This document shows positions 33,805-42,032 of a stretch of DNA of 64,000 nucleotides, piece by piece. Each line of letters opens with the position of its first letter. The first letter of the stretch is position 1. Made by a program: the position numbers and the translations under genes. Under the pieces are notes generated by a model that was not told where the DNA came from, made no database searches, and was given only the letters and a program-made list of their open reading frames with translations. Source of the DNA: Rhodospirillales bacterium 70-18 (GTDB lineage: Bacteria; Pseudomonadota; Alphaproteobacteria; Acetobacterales; Acetobacteraceae); contig MKWE01000044.1 in assembly GCA_001899585.1 (NCBI GenBank), positions 1 through 64,000 on the forward strand, given 5' to 3'.

Positions 33805-34649
33805 GTCCTGTGGACACTTATCGTAGCCAGAGGATGATGGCGGCGAGTGTGACGACGGCGAGGTAGTTTCTCGCGGTTTTCTCGAACCTGGTTGCGACGC
33901 GACGGAACTGTTTGAGCTTGCTGAAACAACACTCGATGAGGTGGCGCTGAGCGTAGAGGTGTTTGTCGAGCGGGTATTTTCGGGCGCGGGATGGGTTGTT
34001 AGGGATGACGGCCACGGCACCCTTGGCTGCGATCGCTTTGCGCAGAGGATCGGCGTCGTAGGCGCATCGGCCATGACGACCTCGGCGGGCAGGCCGTCGA
34101 TCAAGGCGTAGGCCTGCGGGCAGTCGCCACGCTGGCCGCCGGTCAGGGCGAAGCGCACGGGCATGCCCAGGCCTCGCACGGCCAGGTGGATCTTGGTGCT
34201 CGGGCCGCCGAGGGAGCGACCGAGGGCCTGATCTTCAGACCCCCCTTTTTAGCGCCGGCGGCGTGCTGGTGGGCGCGGATGATGGTGCTGTCGACGATCA
34301 AGTATTCAAAGTCGGGATCATCCGACATCGCCTCGAAGATGCGCCGCCACACGCCCTTGTGGCTCCAGCGGCTGAACCGGCGGAAGACGCTGTTCCATTC
34401 GCCAAAGACTTCCGGAAGATCGCGCCACGGCGTGCCCGTTCGCACGATCCGCAGCACTCCCTCGACAAACATACGGTTGTCCCGGCCGGTCGAGCCTTTC
34501 TGGTCAGGCCGCCCGATGATCAACGGCGCCATCCGCTCCCAAGCCACACCGCTCAGCACCAAACGATCCAGAACACACACGGCCACCTTCCGAAAGGCAG
34601 CCTTGAATCACAACGCGACCGGTTCGGGACTCCCAAGAGTCCACAGGAC
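33805..34649 (-). mobile_element. IS5 family (IS427-like) insertion sequence, 845 bp, decayed
   Basis: Terminal inverted repeats begin GTCCTGTGGAC at both ends (33805-33815 and the complement of 34639-34649; 14 of 15 match over the first 15 bases). CTAG is duplicated outside both ends (33801-33804, 34650-34653), matching the short target duplications of this group. The single transposase gene inside is split across three frames. Confidence 0.88.
33818..34586 (-). pseudogene. IS5-type DDE transposase, frameshifted
   Basis: The N-terminal part (from GTG 34586) has VAWERMAPLI, TGTPWRDLPEVFGEWNSVF and DDPDFEYLIVDSTI with the first catalytic Asp. At an A5G6 run (minus strand, 34240-34250) a -1 shift continues as ALGRSLGGPSTKIHLA; this is a typical programmed slippery site in IS427-like elements. 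Near 34063-34066 a single base appears missing and the frame changes again to AVIPNNPSRARKYP then RHLIECCFSKLKQFRR, the C-terminal DDE part. The second break is not expected to be programmed, so the copy is probably dead. Confidence 0.85.
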
Positions 34650-34786
34650 CTAGCGCGGATCGCGTGCGCCGCTCGGCACGCAATCCGTGGGTAGTGCAGG
34701 AATATCGCCAGGAAGTGCCAGGCCGAGAAGAACCCGGTCGACGCCGTGAACACCACGATCGAAAGCCCCCACCTGTTGTCGGTCAT
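34553..34786 (-). CDS. Small membrane protein ORF interrupted by the insertion sequence
   Basis: ATG 34786 has GGAGG 8 nt upstream. The first 45 residues, with one membrane segment (about 8-32, LSIVVFTASTGFFSAWHFLA), come from host DNA. The frame then runs into the right end of the insertion sequence and acquires about 32 foreign residues before stopping. Removing the element and one CTAG restores an ORF of about 47 residues that ends with a TGA inside the 43-bp palindrome, so only the last few codons were changed. The family is unknown. Confidence 0.5.
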   Translation of the reverse strand: MTDNRWGLSIVVFTASTGFFSAWHFLAIFLHYPRIACRAAHAIRARSCGLLGVPNRSRCDSRLPFGRWPCVFWIVWC

Positions 34787-34896
34787 CGGCAGTCCTCCAT
34801 GCATAGCTGCTAAATGGAGGTTGCCGGCCCCGTGCACAGCGTCGGAATCTACCCACGGGAGAGCGCGGCGGGGCCGGGGGTCGGGAAGAAAGCGGG

Positions 34897-34971
34897 TAAG
34901 TTTTTTGGGCTCGTATTTTCAAAAAAGAACGGACCTTCTTTGTTTGAAAACAAAGAAGCAAAAAAACTTTA
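34897..34971. repeat. AT-rich bipartite palindrome, copy 1 (terminator-like)
   Basis: Outer arms TAAGTTTTTTG and CAAAAAAACTTTA enclose a degenerate first hairpin (right arm AAAAAAGAAC intact, left arm mutated) and a perfect second hairpin CTTCTTTGTTT (34935-34945)/AAACAAAGAAG (34948-34958). The right end supplies the TAA stop of the mmgE/prpD gene. Two better copies lie at 40555-40627 and 46383-46457. Confidence 0.85.
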
Positions 34972-36333
34972 TCCGTTTGGGCCTGCCAGCAATGCCGATA
35001 GCTCTGCGACTGTCTCCGCCTTTGCCAGATCCAGGATCGCCGCGCGCAGCCGCGCGGTGTGGTCCGCATCCAGCATGCCCCGGCAATTCTCGCGGAACTT
35101 GTCGGCCAGCTCGGTCTCGGACAGCGGCGCGCCGGGGTCGCCCTTGGGCAGCATCACCGTCTCCTGGAACACCTCGCCGCTGTCGAGCGTGATGGTCACG
35201 CGCGCCGGGAAGTTGGCCGGATACAGCCGGTCCAGCGCCGGATCGGCGATCACCTCGGTGCGCGCCAGCACCTGGCGCACCAGCTTGTCGGCGATGCGGG
35301 CGGGGGCGAACTGCGCCTGGGTCAGCGCCCCGTCCACCGCGGCCACCGCGATGCAGTAAGGCACCGAGACCCGGGCGGCCATCACCGAGCCCACCTCCTT
35401 GCTGGAAAAATGCGTGGTGACCGTGGTGTAGGTCTCGTTGGTGATGCGCGCGATCCGCGCGGGGTCGATCGCATGCCGCCGCACGAGCGCCAGCGTCGCC
35501 TGGATCGGCGAGTGGCTGGCCAGGATGGAGGGGAAGAATTTGAAACCGTTTTGCAGGATTTCCCATTCGCTCCCCAGCCCGGCCACCAGCGCCTCGGGCT
35601 TCGGCTCCAGCGAGAAGGCGGCGAGGTAGCCCTTCGGATGCTCCAATATGCCTGGCGGGCTGGTGGCGCCCAGTTGCGCCAGTTGCGCCGACAGCACCCC
35701 GTTCAGCGCCGCCTTGCCGGGATGGATGCTCTTGGTCATGTCGCCGGACTCGAAAAACGTGTTCAGCCCCGCCGCCTGGGTGCCGGCCAGCCCCAGCGCG
35801 CGCCGCGTGCCCGCCGCGTCCAGCGCCAGCGCCTTGGCCGCCGTCGCCGCCGCGCCGAAGGTGCCGTTGGTCGCCGTGGAGTGCCAGAACCGGTAATGCG
35901 TTGGCATCACCGCCATGCCGACCCGTACCGTCACCTCGTAGCCCGCCACCAGCGCCAGCAGCATCGCCCGCCCCGACAGCCCGTGCGCCTGCGCCAGCGC
36001 CAGCGCGGTGGGCACCACCACGGAGCCGACATGCAGCAGCGCCCGCTTATGGGTGTCGTCGTTGTCGGCCGCGTTCACCAGGATGCCGTTGGCCAGCGCC
36101 GCGAAGGCGGGAGCGGCGGCGCACGCCGTGCCGATCACGCCGGCGCCGGGGGAGGCGGGATAGAGCCGGGCGATCTCGTGCGCCAGCCGTGCCTTGTCAG
36201 GGTCTTCCGTCCAGGCGGCGACGGCGCAGCCGACCGCGTCCAGCACCACCAGGCAGGCCTGGCGCGCCACCGCCGGCGGCAGGTCCTCCCAGCGCAGCCC
36301 GGCGGTGAAATCGGCCAATGCCTTGGTGGTCAT
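34969..36333 (-). CDS. MmgE/PrpD family protein
   Basis: 454 residues. The family covers 2-methylcitrate dehydratase and related dehydratases/isomerases. Signature stretches: WEDLPPAVARQACLVVLDAVGCAVAA at the N-terminus, NAADNDDTHKRALLHVGSVVVPTALALA, and FGAAATAAKALALDAAGTRRALGLAGTQAAG. ATG 36333 (MTTKALADF) fits. No prpB or prpC lies nearby, so the substrate is open. Its stop codon is part of the AT-rich palindrome. Confidence 0.87.
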   Translation of the reverse strand: MTTKALADFTAGLRWEDLPPAVARQACLVVLDAVGCAVAAWTEDPDKARLAHEIARLYPASPGAGVIGTACAAAPAFAALANGILVNAADNDDTHKRALLHVGSVVVPTALALAQAHGLSGRAMLLALVAGYEVTVRVGMAVMPTHYRFWHSTATNGTFGAAATAAKALALDAAGTRRALGLAGTQAAGLNTFFESGDMTKSIHPGKAALNGVLSAQLAQLGATSPPGILEHPKGYLAAFSLEPKPEALVAGLGSEWEILQNGFKFFPSILASHSPIQATLALVRRHAIDPARIARITNETYTTVTTHFSSKEVGSVMAARVSVPYCIAVAAVDGALTQAQFAPARIADKLVRQVLARTEVIADPALDRLYPANFPARVTITLDSGEVFQETVMLPKGDPGAPLSETELADKFRENCRGMLDADHTARLRAAILDLAKAETVAELSALLAGPNG

Positions 36334-36425
36334 CGCGCGTTCGCTCCCGTGCCGGCGTCTGCCCGGCACGATATCCGCGCCCCGCCGGGCCGGCCATCCC
36401 CCGCCCGGGCGGGGCCGCCCCCGCC

Positions 36426-38213
36426 TCAGTCCTTCTTGACCTTCGGCGCCAGGTCCAGCTTCAGCGACAGCTCCTTAAGCCGCGCCGACGGCACCTCGGC
36501 CGGGGCACCCATCATCAAATCCTCGCCCTGTTGGTTTAGCGGGAACAGGATCACCTCGCGGATGTTCGGCTCATCGGCCAGCAGCATCACGATGCGGTCG
36601 ATCCCCGGCGCCGAGCCGCCATGCGGCGGCGCGCCGTAGCGGAAGGCGTTCAGCATGCCGCCGAACCGCGCCTCCACCTCGGACTCCGGATAGCCGGCGA
36701 TCTCGAAGGCCCGGATCATGATGTCCGGGCGATGGTTGCGGATCGCGCCCGACGACAATTCGATGCCGTTGCACACGATGTCGTATTGGAACGCCTTGAT
36801 GGTCAGCGGGTCCTGGGTGTTCAGCGCCTCCATCCCGCCCTGCGGCATGCTGAACGGGTTGTGGCTGAAATCCACCTGCCCGGTTTCCTCGTTCAGCTCG
36901 TACATCGGGAAATCGGTGATCCAGCAGAAGCGGAACTCGCCCTCCGCGATCAGCCCCAGCTCCTGGCCCAGCCTGGTGCGCACCTGGCCGGCGAATTTCG
37001 GCGCCTCGTCCGGCTTGCCGGCGGCGAAGAACACCGCGTCGCCGGGGTTCAGCCCGCATGCCACCCGGATCGCCTCGGCCCGCTCGGCCTCCAGGTTGCG
37101 CGCGATCGGCCCCTTCGGCCCCTCGGCCTCGAACTGGATATAGCCCAGCCCGCCGGCGCCCTGCTCGCGCGCCCACTCGTTCAGCTTGTCGAAGAAGCTG
37201 CGTGGGTTGCTGGCCGCGCCCGGAGCGGGGATGGCGCGCACGATGCCGCCACCGGCCGCGATCTTGGCGAACAGCCCGAAGCCGGAGCCGGCGAACTGCG
37301 CCGTCACGTCGGCGATGCGGATCGGGTTGCGCAGATCGGGCTTGTCGGAGCCGAATTCCAGCATCGAGCGGTCATAGGGGATGCGCGGGAAGGGCGGCCT
37401 GGTCACCGCCCGCCCGCCCGCGAACTCCTCGAACACGCCGGCGATCACCGGCTCGATCGTGTTGAACACGTCCTCCTGGGTGACGAAGCTCATCTCGAAA
37501 TCGAGCTGGTAGAACTCGCCCGGCGAGCGGTCCGCCCGGCTGGCCTCGTCGCGGAAGCACGGCGCGATCTGGAAATAGCGGTCGAACCCCGCGACCATGG
37601 CGAGCTGCTTGAACTGCTGCGGCGCCTGCGGCAGCGCGTAGAACTTGCCCGGATGGGTACGCGACGGCACCAGGAAGTCGCGCGCCCCCTCGGGGCTGGA
37701 GGCGGTCAGGATCGGCGTCTGGAACTCGGTGAAGCCGGACTCGATCATCCGCCGGCGGATCGAGGCGATGACCCCGGCCCGCAGCATGATGTTGCGGTGC
37801 ATCTTCTCGCGCCGCAGGTCGATGAAGCGGTATTTCAGCCGCAATTCGTCGGGGTATTTCTCGTCGCCCGCCACCTGCAGCGGCAGCACGTCGGCGGTGG
37901 ACTGCACCACCACCTCGGCGGCCCGCAGCTCGACCGCCCCGGTCGGCAGGCGCGGGTTCACGGTGGCGGCGTCGCGCAGCACCACCTCGCCGGTCACCGT
38001 CACCACGCTTTCCGGCCGCAGCCGCTCGGCCGCCTCGAACGCGGCGCTGCCGGCGGCGAACACGCATTGCGTCAGCCCGTAATGGTCGCGCAGGTCGATG
38101 AACAGCAGCCCGCCATGGTCGCGCTTGCTGTGCACCCAGCCGGAAAGGCGGGCGGTCTGGCCGGCGTCGCTGGCGCGCAGGGCGCCCGCGGTATGGGTGC
38201 GGTAGGCGTGCAT
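36426..38213 (-). CDS. aspS: Aspartate--tRNA ligase
   Basis: 595 residues, bacterial-type class II synthetase. An N-terminal OB fold ([26 protein letters not shown]) binds the anticodon. The catalytic core has motif 2 [24 protein letters not shown], a GAD insertion (about 290-410), and motif 3 [14 protein letters not shown]. Alphaproteobacterial versions are often non-discriminating (also charging tRNA-Asn when gatCAB is present). ATG 38213 (MHAYRTH) is the family start. It is followed on the same strand by mmgE/prpD after 92 bp. Confidence 0.95.
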   Translation of the reverse strand: MHAYRTHTAGALRASDAGQTARLSGWVHSKRDHGGLLFIDLRDHYGLTQCVFAAGSAAFEAAERLRPESVVTVTGEVVLRDAATVNPRLPTGAVELRAAEVVVQSTADVLPLQVAGDEKYPDELRLKYRFIDLRREKMHRNIMLRAGVIASIRRRMIESGFTEFQTPILTASSPEGARDFLVPSRTHPGKFYALPQAPQQFKQLAMVAGFDRYFQIAPCFRDEASRADRSPGEFYQLDFEMSFVTQEDVFNTIEPVIAGVFEEFAGGRAVTRPPFPRIPYDRSMLEFGSDKPDLRNPIRIADVTAQFAGSGFGLFAKIAAGGGIVRAIPAPGAASNPRSFFDKLNEWAREQGAGGLGYIQFEAEGPKGPIARNLEAERAEAIRVACGLNPGDAVFFAAGKPDEAPKFAGQVRTRLGQELGLIAEGEFRFCWITDFPMYELNEETGQVDFSHNPFSMPQGGMEALNTQDPLTIKAFQYDIVCNGIELSSGAIRNHRPDIMIRAFEIAGYPESEVEARFGGMLNAFRYGAPPHGGSAPGIDRIVMLLADEPNIREVILFPLNQQGEDLMMGAPAEVPSARLKELSLKLDLAPKVKKD

Positions 38214-38335
38214 CTGACTGGTCCCGATCTGGAGGCGCGGCAGACAAGCCGCCGCCCCCCTTCGCGTCAAGCCGCCCGCATGTCAAGCCGAGCCTGCCGA
38301 CACCCTGCTCCCCGCCTCCCCGCGAACCGGCCGTC

Positions 38336-39283
38336 CTACAGCCACCCCCGCACCCGGAACCACACCAGCGGCAGCACCGCGCTCAGCAGGATCAGCAACA
38401 GCGCGTAGGGATAGCCGAAATGCCAGTGCAATTCCGGCATCCCCTCGAAGTTCATGCCGTACATGCTGGCCACGAAGGTCGGCGGCACCCCCACCACGGA
38501 AACCACCGTCAGAACGCGGATGATGTTGTTCTGCTCGATGCTGATATAGCCCAGCGTTGCATCCAGCAGGAACTGCACCTTGTTGGCCAGATGCGCGTCA
38601 TAGTCGGTCAGAGACTGGATGTCCGCCCGCAGGGTCTTGAAGCGCGGCCGCAGCTCGGCCGGTATCCAGTCCTTGGCCGCCACCTGCACGAACGGCAGCA
38701 TCCGCCCCAGCCCCAGCAGCGTATCGCGCATCTTGGAGATCAGGTCGCCGGCATGCCCCACGCTGCGCAGCACCGCGCGCAGCTCCGCATCCGCCCGGCG
38801 CGGCGGCGGCGCCCCCTTGGCGCCATGGCGGAAGATGCGGTGCGAGGCGCGGTCCAGCCCCTCGCCCTCGCGCTCCAGCACGTCGGCCAGCCGGTCGATC
38901 AGCGTCTCGCACAGCCCGACGAACACCTCCATGCTGCCGCCGGCCCGCCGCTCCCCGGCCTGGCAGCGCGCGGCGAAGCTGTCGAATGCCACCATCTCGT
39001 CGAACCGCACGCTCAGCAGCCGCTCGCGCGACAGCACGAAGCCCACCGGCGTCACCCGCGTCTCGCCGTCGTCGTCGCGCTTGGCGGCGGGGTAGGTGAG
39101 GTACAGCGCGCCACCGCGCTCGGCCAGCCGGCTGGAACTCTCGATCTCCAGCAACTCGGCGCGCGCCGGCACGTGCAGGCCGGTCGCCGCCTCCACCCGC
39201 GCCACCTCGCCGGCGTCGGGGCGCAGCAGATCGAGCCATACGGCGGTGTCCGGCGTGGCGGTGCCGGGAAAGACGGACAGCAT
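38336..39283 (-). CDS. corA: CorA family magnesium/cobalt transporter
   Basis: 315 residues. A cytoplasmic N-terminal domain of helices is followed by two C-terminal membrane segments; the pore-entry motif YGMNFEGMPEL (GMN) lies between them. CorA forms a homopentameric Mg2+ channel in the inner membrane. It is divergent from rnd with 92 bp between starts. Confidence 0.92.
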   Translation of the reverse strand: MLSVFPGTATPDTAVWLDLLRPDAGEVARVEAATGLHVPARAELLEIESSSRLAERGGALYLTYPAAKRDDDGETRVTPVGFVLSRERLLSVRFDEMVAFDSFAARCQAGERRAGGSMEVFVGLCETLIDRLADVLEREGEGLDRASHRIFRHGAKGAPPPRRADAELRAVLRSVGHAGDLISKMRDTLLGLGRMLPFVQVAAKDWIPAELRPRFKTLRADIQSLTDYDAHLANKVQFLLDATLGYISIEQNNIIRVLTVVSVVGVPPTFVASMYGMNFEGMPELHWHFGYPYALLLILLSAVLPLVWFRVRGWL

Positions 39284-39375
39284 GCGGCATTGCTCCTGGC
39301 GGTCGCGTGGTCGGCGGGGCGGCTCGGCGCGGCGGTGGCTTCCGGCGCCGGCATCCTGCGTGTATTAGCTGTAAC

Positions 39376-40557
39376 ATGCCACGCCAGAACCGGGTCGAAT
39401 TCCCGCCCCCCGCCCTGATCACCACCACCGAGGCCCTGGACACGCTGTGCACCCGCCTGCGCGCCGAACGCTTCGTGACCGTCGACACCGAATTCATGCG
39501 CGAGCGGACCTATTGGCCCGAACTCTGCGTGGTGCAGCTCGCGTCGGACACCGATGTGGCGGTGGTCGACGCGCTGGCCCCGGGGCTGGACCTGGCGCCG
39601 CTCGGCGCCCTGCTCGCCGACCAGGCGGTGGTGAAGGTGTTCCACGCCGCCCGGCAGGACATCGAAATCTTCGTGCAGCTGTTCGATGACGTTCCGAAAC
39701 CGCTTTTCGACACCCAGATCGCCGCCATGGTGGCCGGCTTCGGCGACCAGGTCGGCTACGACTCGCTGGTCGCGGCCACCACCGGCGGGCACATCGACAA
39801 GTCGCACCGCTTCAGCGACTGGACGGTCCGCCCGCTGTCGCCGGCCCAGGTGACCTACGCCGCCGCCGACGTGACCCATCTGCGCCGGGTCTACGAAAAG
39901 CTGCGCGACCGGCTGGAAAAGGACAACCGGATGGAGTGGGTGGCCGAGGAGATGGCCATCCTGGCCGACCCCGCCACCTACCGCCCGGACCCCGAGAGCA
40001 TGTGGGAGCGGTTGCGCCCGCGCACCGGCAACCGCCGCCTGCTGGGCGTGCTGCGCGCCGTGGCGGCCTGGCGGGAGCGCGAGGCCCAGCGCAGCAACAT
40101 CCCGCGCAGCCGCATGCTGAAGGACGAGGCGCTGCTGGAAATCGCCGCCATCGCCCCGGCCGACGCCGAGCACCTGGCCCGCGCCCGCGGCGTCACCCGC
40201 GGCTTCGCCGAGGGCCGCATGGGCGCCGGCCTGCTGGCCGCCATCGCCGAGGCCAAGGCCCTGCCCGACGCCGCCCTGCCCGAAGCCCCCGCCCACCGCG
40301 ACGGCCCGCGCGCCTCGCCCGCCCTGGTGGCGCTGCTGAAGGTGCTGCTGGCCGCCAAGTGCGAACAGCACCACGTCGCCCCCAAGCTGGTCGCCAACAG
40401 CGAGGACATCGACCGCCTCGCCACCGAAGACACGCCGGACATCCAGGCCCTGCACGGCTGGCGCCACGAAGTATTCGGCGCCGACGCCCAGGCGTTGAAA
40501 GCCGGCAAGATCGCCCTCGGGGTGGACGGACGGCGGATCAAACTCATCAAGGGATAA
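39376..40557 (+). CDS. rnd: Ribonuclease D
   Basis: 393 residues. The DEDDy exonuclease motifs are present: VTVDTEFMRERTYWP (Exo I), FHAARQDIEIF (Exo II) and TYAAADVTHL (Exo III). HRDC-type helical domains follow (LLGVLRAVAAWREREAQRSNIPRSRMLKDE). RNase D trims the 3' ends of tRNA and other stable RNAs. ATG 39376 gives MPRQNRVEFPPP. The TAA stop is part of the AT-rich palindromic repeat that separates it from the convergent SH3 gene. Confidence 0.94.
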   Translation: MPRQNRVEFPPPALITTTEALDTLCTRLRAERFVTVDTEFMRERTYWPELCVVQLASDTDVAVVDALAPGLDLAPLGALLADQAVVKVFHAARQDIEIFVQLFDDVPKPLFDTQIAAMVAGFGDQVGYDSLVAATTGGHIDKSHRFSDWTVRPLSPAQVTYAAADVTHLRRVYEKLRDRLEKDNRMEWVAEEMAILADPATYRPDPESMWERLRPRTGNRRLLGVLRAVAAWREREAQRSNIPRSRMLKDEALLEIAAIAPADAEHLARARGVTRGFAEGRMGAGLLAAIAEAKALPDAALPEAPAHRDGPRASPALVALLKVLLAAKCEQHHVAPKLVANSEDIDRLATEDTPDIQALHGWRHEVFGADAQALKAGKIALGVDGRRIKLIKG

Positions 40558-40627
40558 AAGTTTTTTGGTTCTTTTTTTCAAAAAAGAACAGCCTTCTTTG
40601 TTTAAAAACAAAGAAGCAAAAACTTTA
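40555..40627. repeat. AT-rich bipartite palindrome, copy 2 (bidirectional terminator-like)
   Basis: Outer arms TAAAAGTTTTTTG / CAAAAACTTTA enclose two hairpins: GTTCTTTTTT (40568-40577)/AAAAAAGAAC (40580-40589) and CTTCTTTGTTT (40593-40603)/AAACAAAGAAG (40606-40616). Each stem ends in T-rich or A-rich runs, so it can act as an intrinsic terminator in either direction. Its left end provides the rnd stop codon. Confidence 0.9.
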
Positions 40628-40644
40628 TTCGCTGGGCCGGGTGT

Positions 40645-41313
40645 TCAGAATATCTCCAGGTCGGTGGTGCGGACATAGCCGCTGAGGCCGCCCATCTCCA
40701 CCTCCGCCCATTGCGTCATCATGTTCCACAGCACCCGGCGCACCACCAGCCTTGTGCCCGCCGGCATGGAGGTCAGGGTCGCCGCATTCGCCAGCGGCTC
40801 GCGCAACAGCGCCACCCGCGTGCCGCGCACGACGGCGATCCCGGCGGTCGGCAGCGCCGGGGCGGTGCGGCCGCCGAGGTCGGGGCCATACATCGCCACC
40901 GCGCCGCCCACCAGCACCGCCAGCACCACGCCAATCGCCAGCGCGATGCCGCGCGCCCGCTGGCTGGCGCGGCTGCGGTACAGCAGCACGCTGCGCTCGC
41001 CCTTCTCGCTCAGCAGCTCGTCGCGCTCCTCCTGGATCGAGCGCGCGGCCGCCTCCATGTTGCGCAGGTCGCGGCGCAGCTCGGCCACCAGTCGCTCCAG
41101 CCGCTCCATCTCGGCCGAGCGCCCGCGCGCCGAGACCGCCTCGGGATTGGCGCCGAACAGGAACAAATGCTTCAGGTCGCCGCCGGTCAAGCCGAGCCGG
41201 CGGGCAAGCTGCCCCACCGCGCGGCCGGCATTGTCGGCCTCGCCATCGTCGGAGGCGAGCATGGCCACCCGGCTGGCCAGCCGCTCGATATCCTCGTTCG
41301 AAAGCCTTGCCAC
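40645..41313 (-). CDS. SH3-domain membrane-anchored protein
   Basis: 222 residues. An N-terminal helical region (NEDIERLASRVAMLASDDGEADNAG), a coiled-coil-like part (about 65-105, MERLERLVAELRRDLRNMEAAA), one membrane helix (about 120-142) and a C-terminal bacterial SH3 domain (about 155-222, RGTRVALLREP...VLWNMMTQWAEVE...GYVRTTDLE). The SH3 part would be periplasmic and could bind peptidoglycan. Function is unknown. It is convergent with rnd and divergent from the small membrane protein. Confidence 0.75.
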   Translation of the reverse strand: MARLSNEDIERLASRVAMLASDDGEADNAGRAVGQLARRLGLTGGDLKHLFLFGANPEAVSARGRSAEMERLERLVAELRRDLRNMEAAARSIQEERDELLSEKGERSVLLYRSRASQRARGIALAIGVVLAVLVGGAVAMYGPDLGGRTAPALPTAGIAVVRGTRVALLREPLANAATLTSMPAGTRLVVRRVLWNMMTQWAEVEMGGLSGYVRTTDLEIF

Positions 41314-41456
41314 CCGCCCTGCCGCCTGTCACTCGCCACGCGCCGCCGGCGCACCCGGTGGTCATCATCGGCCAATCCGCGCCTGATGGCCACCGCCACA
41401 ATAGTGATCCGCCTGCCGTTGTGCCATGCTGCCGCCCGCCGCCGCAGGAGATTGCC

Positions 41457-41900
41457 ATGAACACGCCGATGCGTCTGGCCACCGGCTTCGTCGCCGGCTT
41501 CCTCTCGGTGCTGGCCTTCCACCAGGGCATGGCCGGCCTGCTGCACGTGCTGAACCCGCCCGGCCTGGGCGGCCCCGCGCCCTACTCGATGCGCCCGGTC
41601 CCGCCCCTCGGCGTCCCCGCCGTCATCGATGCCGCCTTCTGGGGCGGGCTCTACGGCATCCTCTACGCGGCGCTGCGCCCCCGCCTCGGCCTGCCCGGCT
41701 GGCTGTGCGGCCTGCTGCTGGGGCTGCTGGCGGTGGCGGTGCTGGTGCTGGTGGTGGCGCCGCTGAAGCATTTCCACCCGCTGGCCGCCTGGGGCGCCGC
41801 CACCTGGGTGCGCATCCTGCTCATCCACCTCAGCTGGGGCCTCGGCGTCGCCCTGCTGTTCGCCCTGCTCACCGGCATCCGCCCGCTGCGGACCGCCTGA
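41457..41900 (+). CDS. Conserved small membrane protein
   Basis: 147 residues with four hydrophobic segments (about 8-30, 55-75, 84-104, 120-140). GGAG lies 7 nt before ATG 41457. No motif points to a function; short alphaproteobacterial integral membrane proteins of this type are uncharacterised. It is divergent from the SH3 gene (143-bp gap) and convergent with the ThDP enzyme, with an imperfect hairpin between. Confidence 0.7.
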   Translation: MNTPMRLATGFVAGFLSVLAFHQGMAGLLHVLNPPGLGGPAPYSMRPVPPLGVPAVIDAAFWGGLYGILYAALRPRLGLPGWLCGLLLGLLAVAVLVLVVAPLKHFHPLAAWGAATWVRILLIHLSWGLGVALLFALLTGIRPLRTA

Positions 41901-41943
41901 CCGCGCACGGCGGACAAGGAAGACAAGAAAGACATCCCACAGA

Positions 41944-42010
41944 GAGGCGAAGAGACGGTGAGAAGAAAGCCAGGTCATTCCGGCCTTGCTTCTCCCCGCC
42001 TCCCCGCCTC
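41944..42010. terminator. Long imperfect hairpin between convergent genes
   Basis: The purine-rich arm at 41944-41965 (GAGGCGAAGAGACGGTGAGA...) pairs with the pyrimidine-rich arm at 41989-42010 at 18 of 22 positions, with a 23-nt loop. It lies between the small membrane protein and the ThDP-enzyme genes. Confidence 0.45.
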
Positions 42011-42032
42011 CATGTGGATCTTCGTCGCTTCG

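Noticed and set aside
34060..34250. Reading the transposase as two separate functional genes
   Set aside because: Conserved blocks run continuously across the three frames, so it is one gene with shifts.
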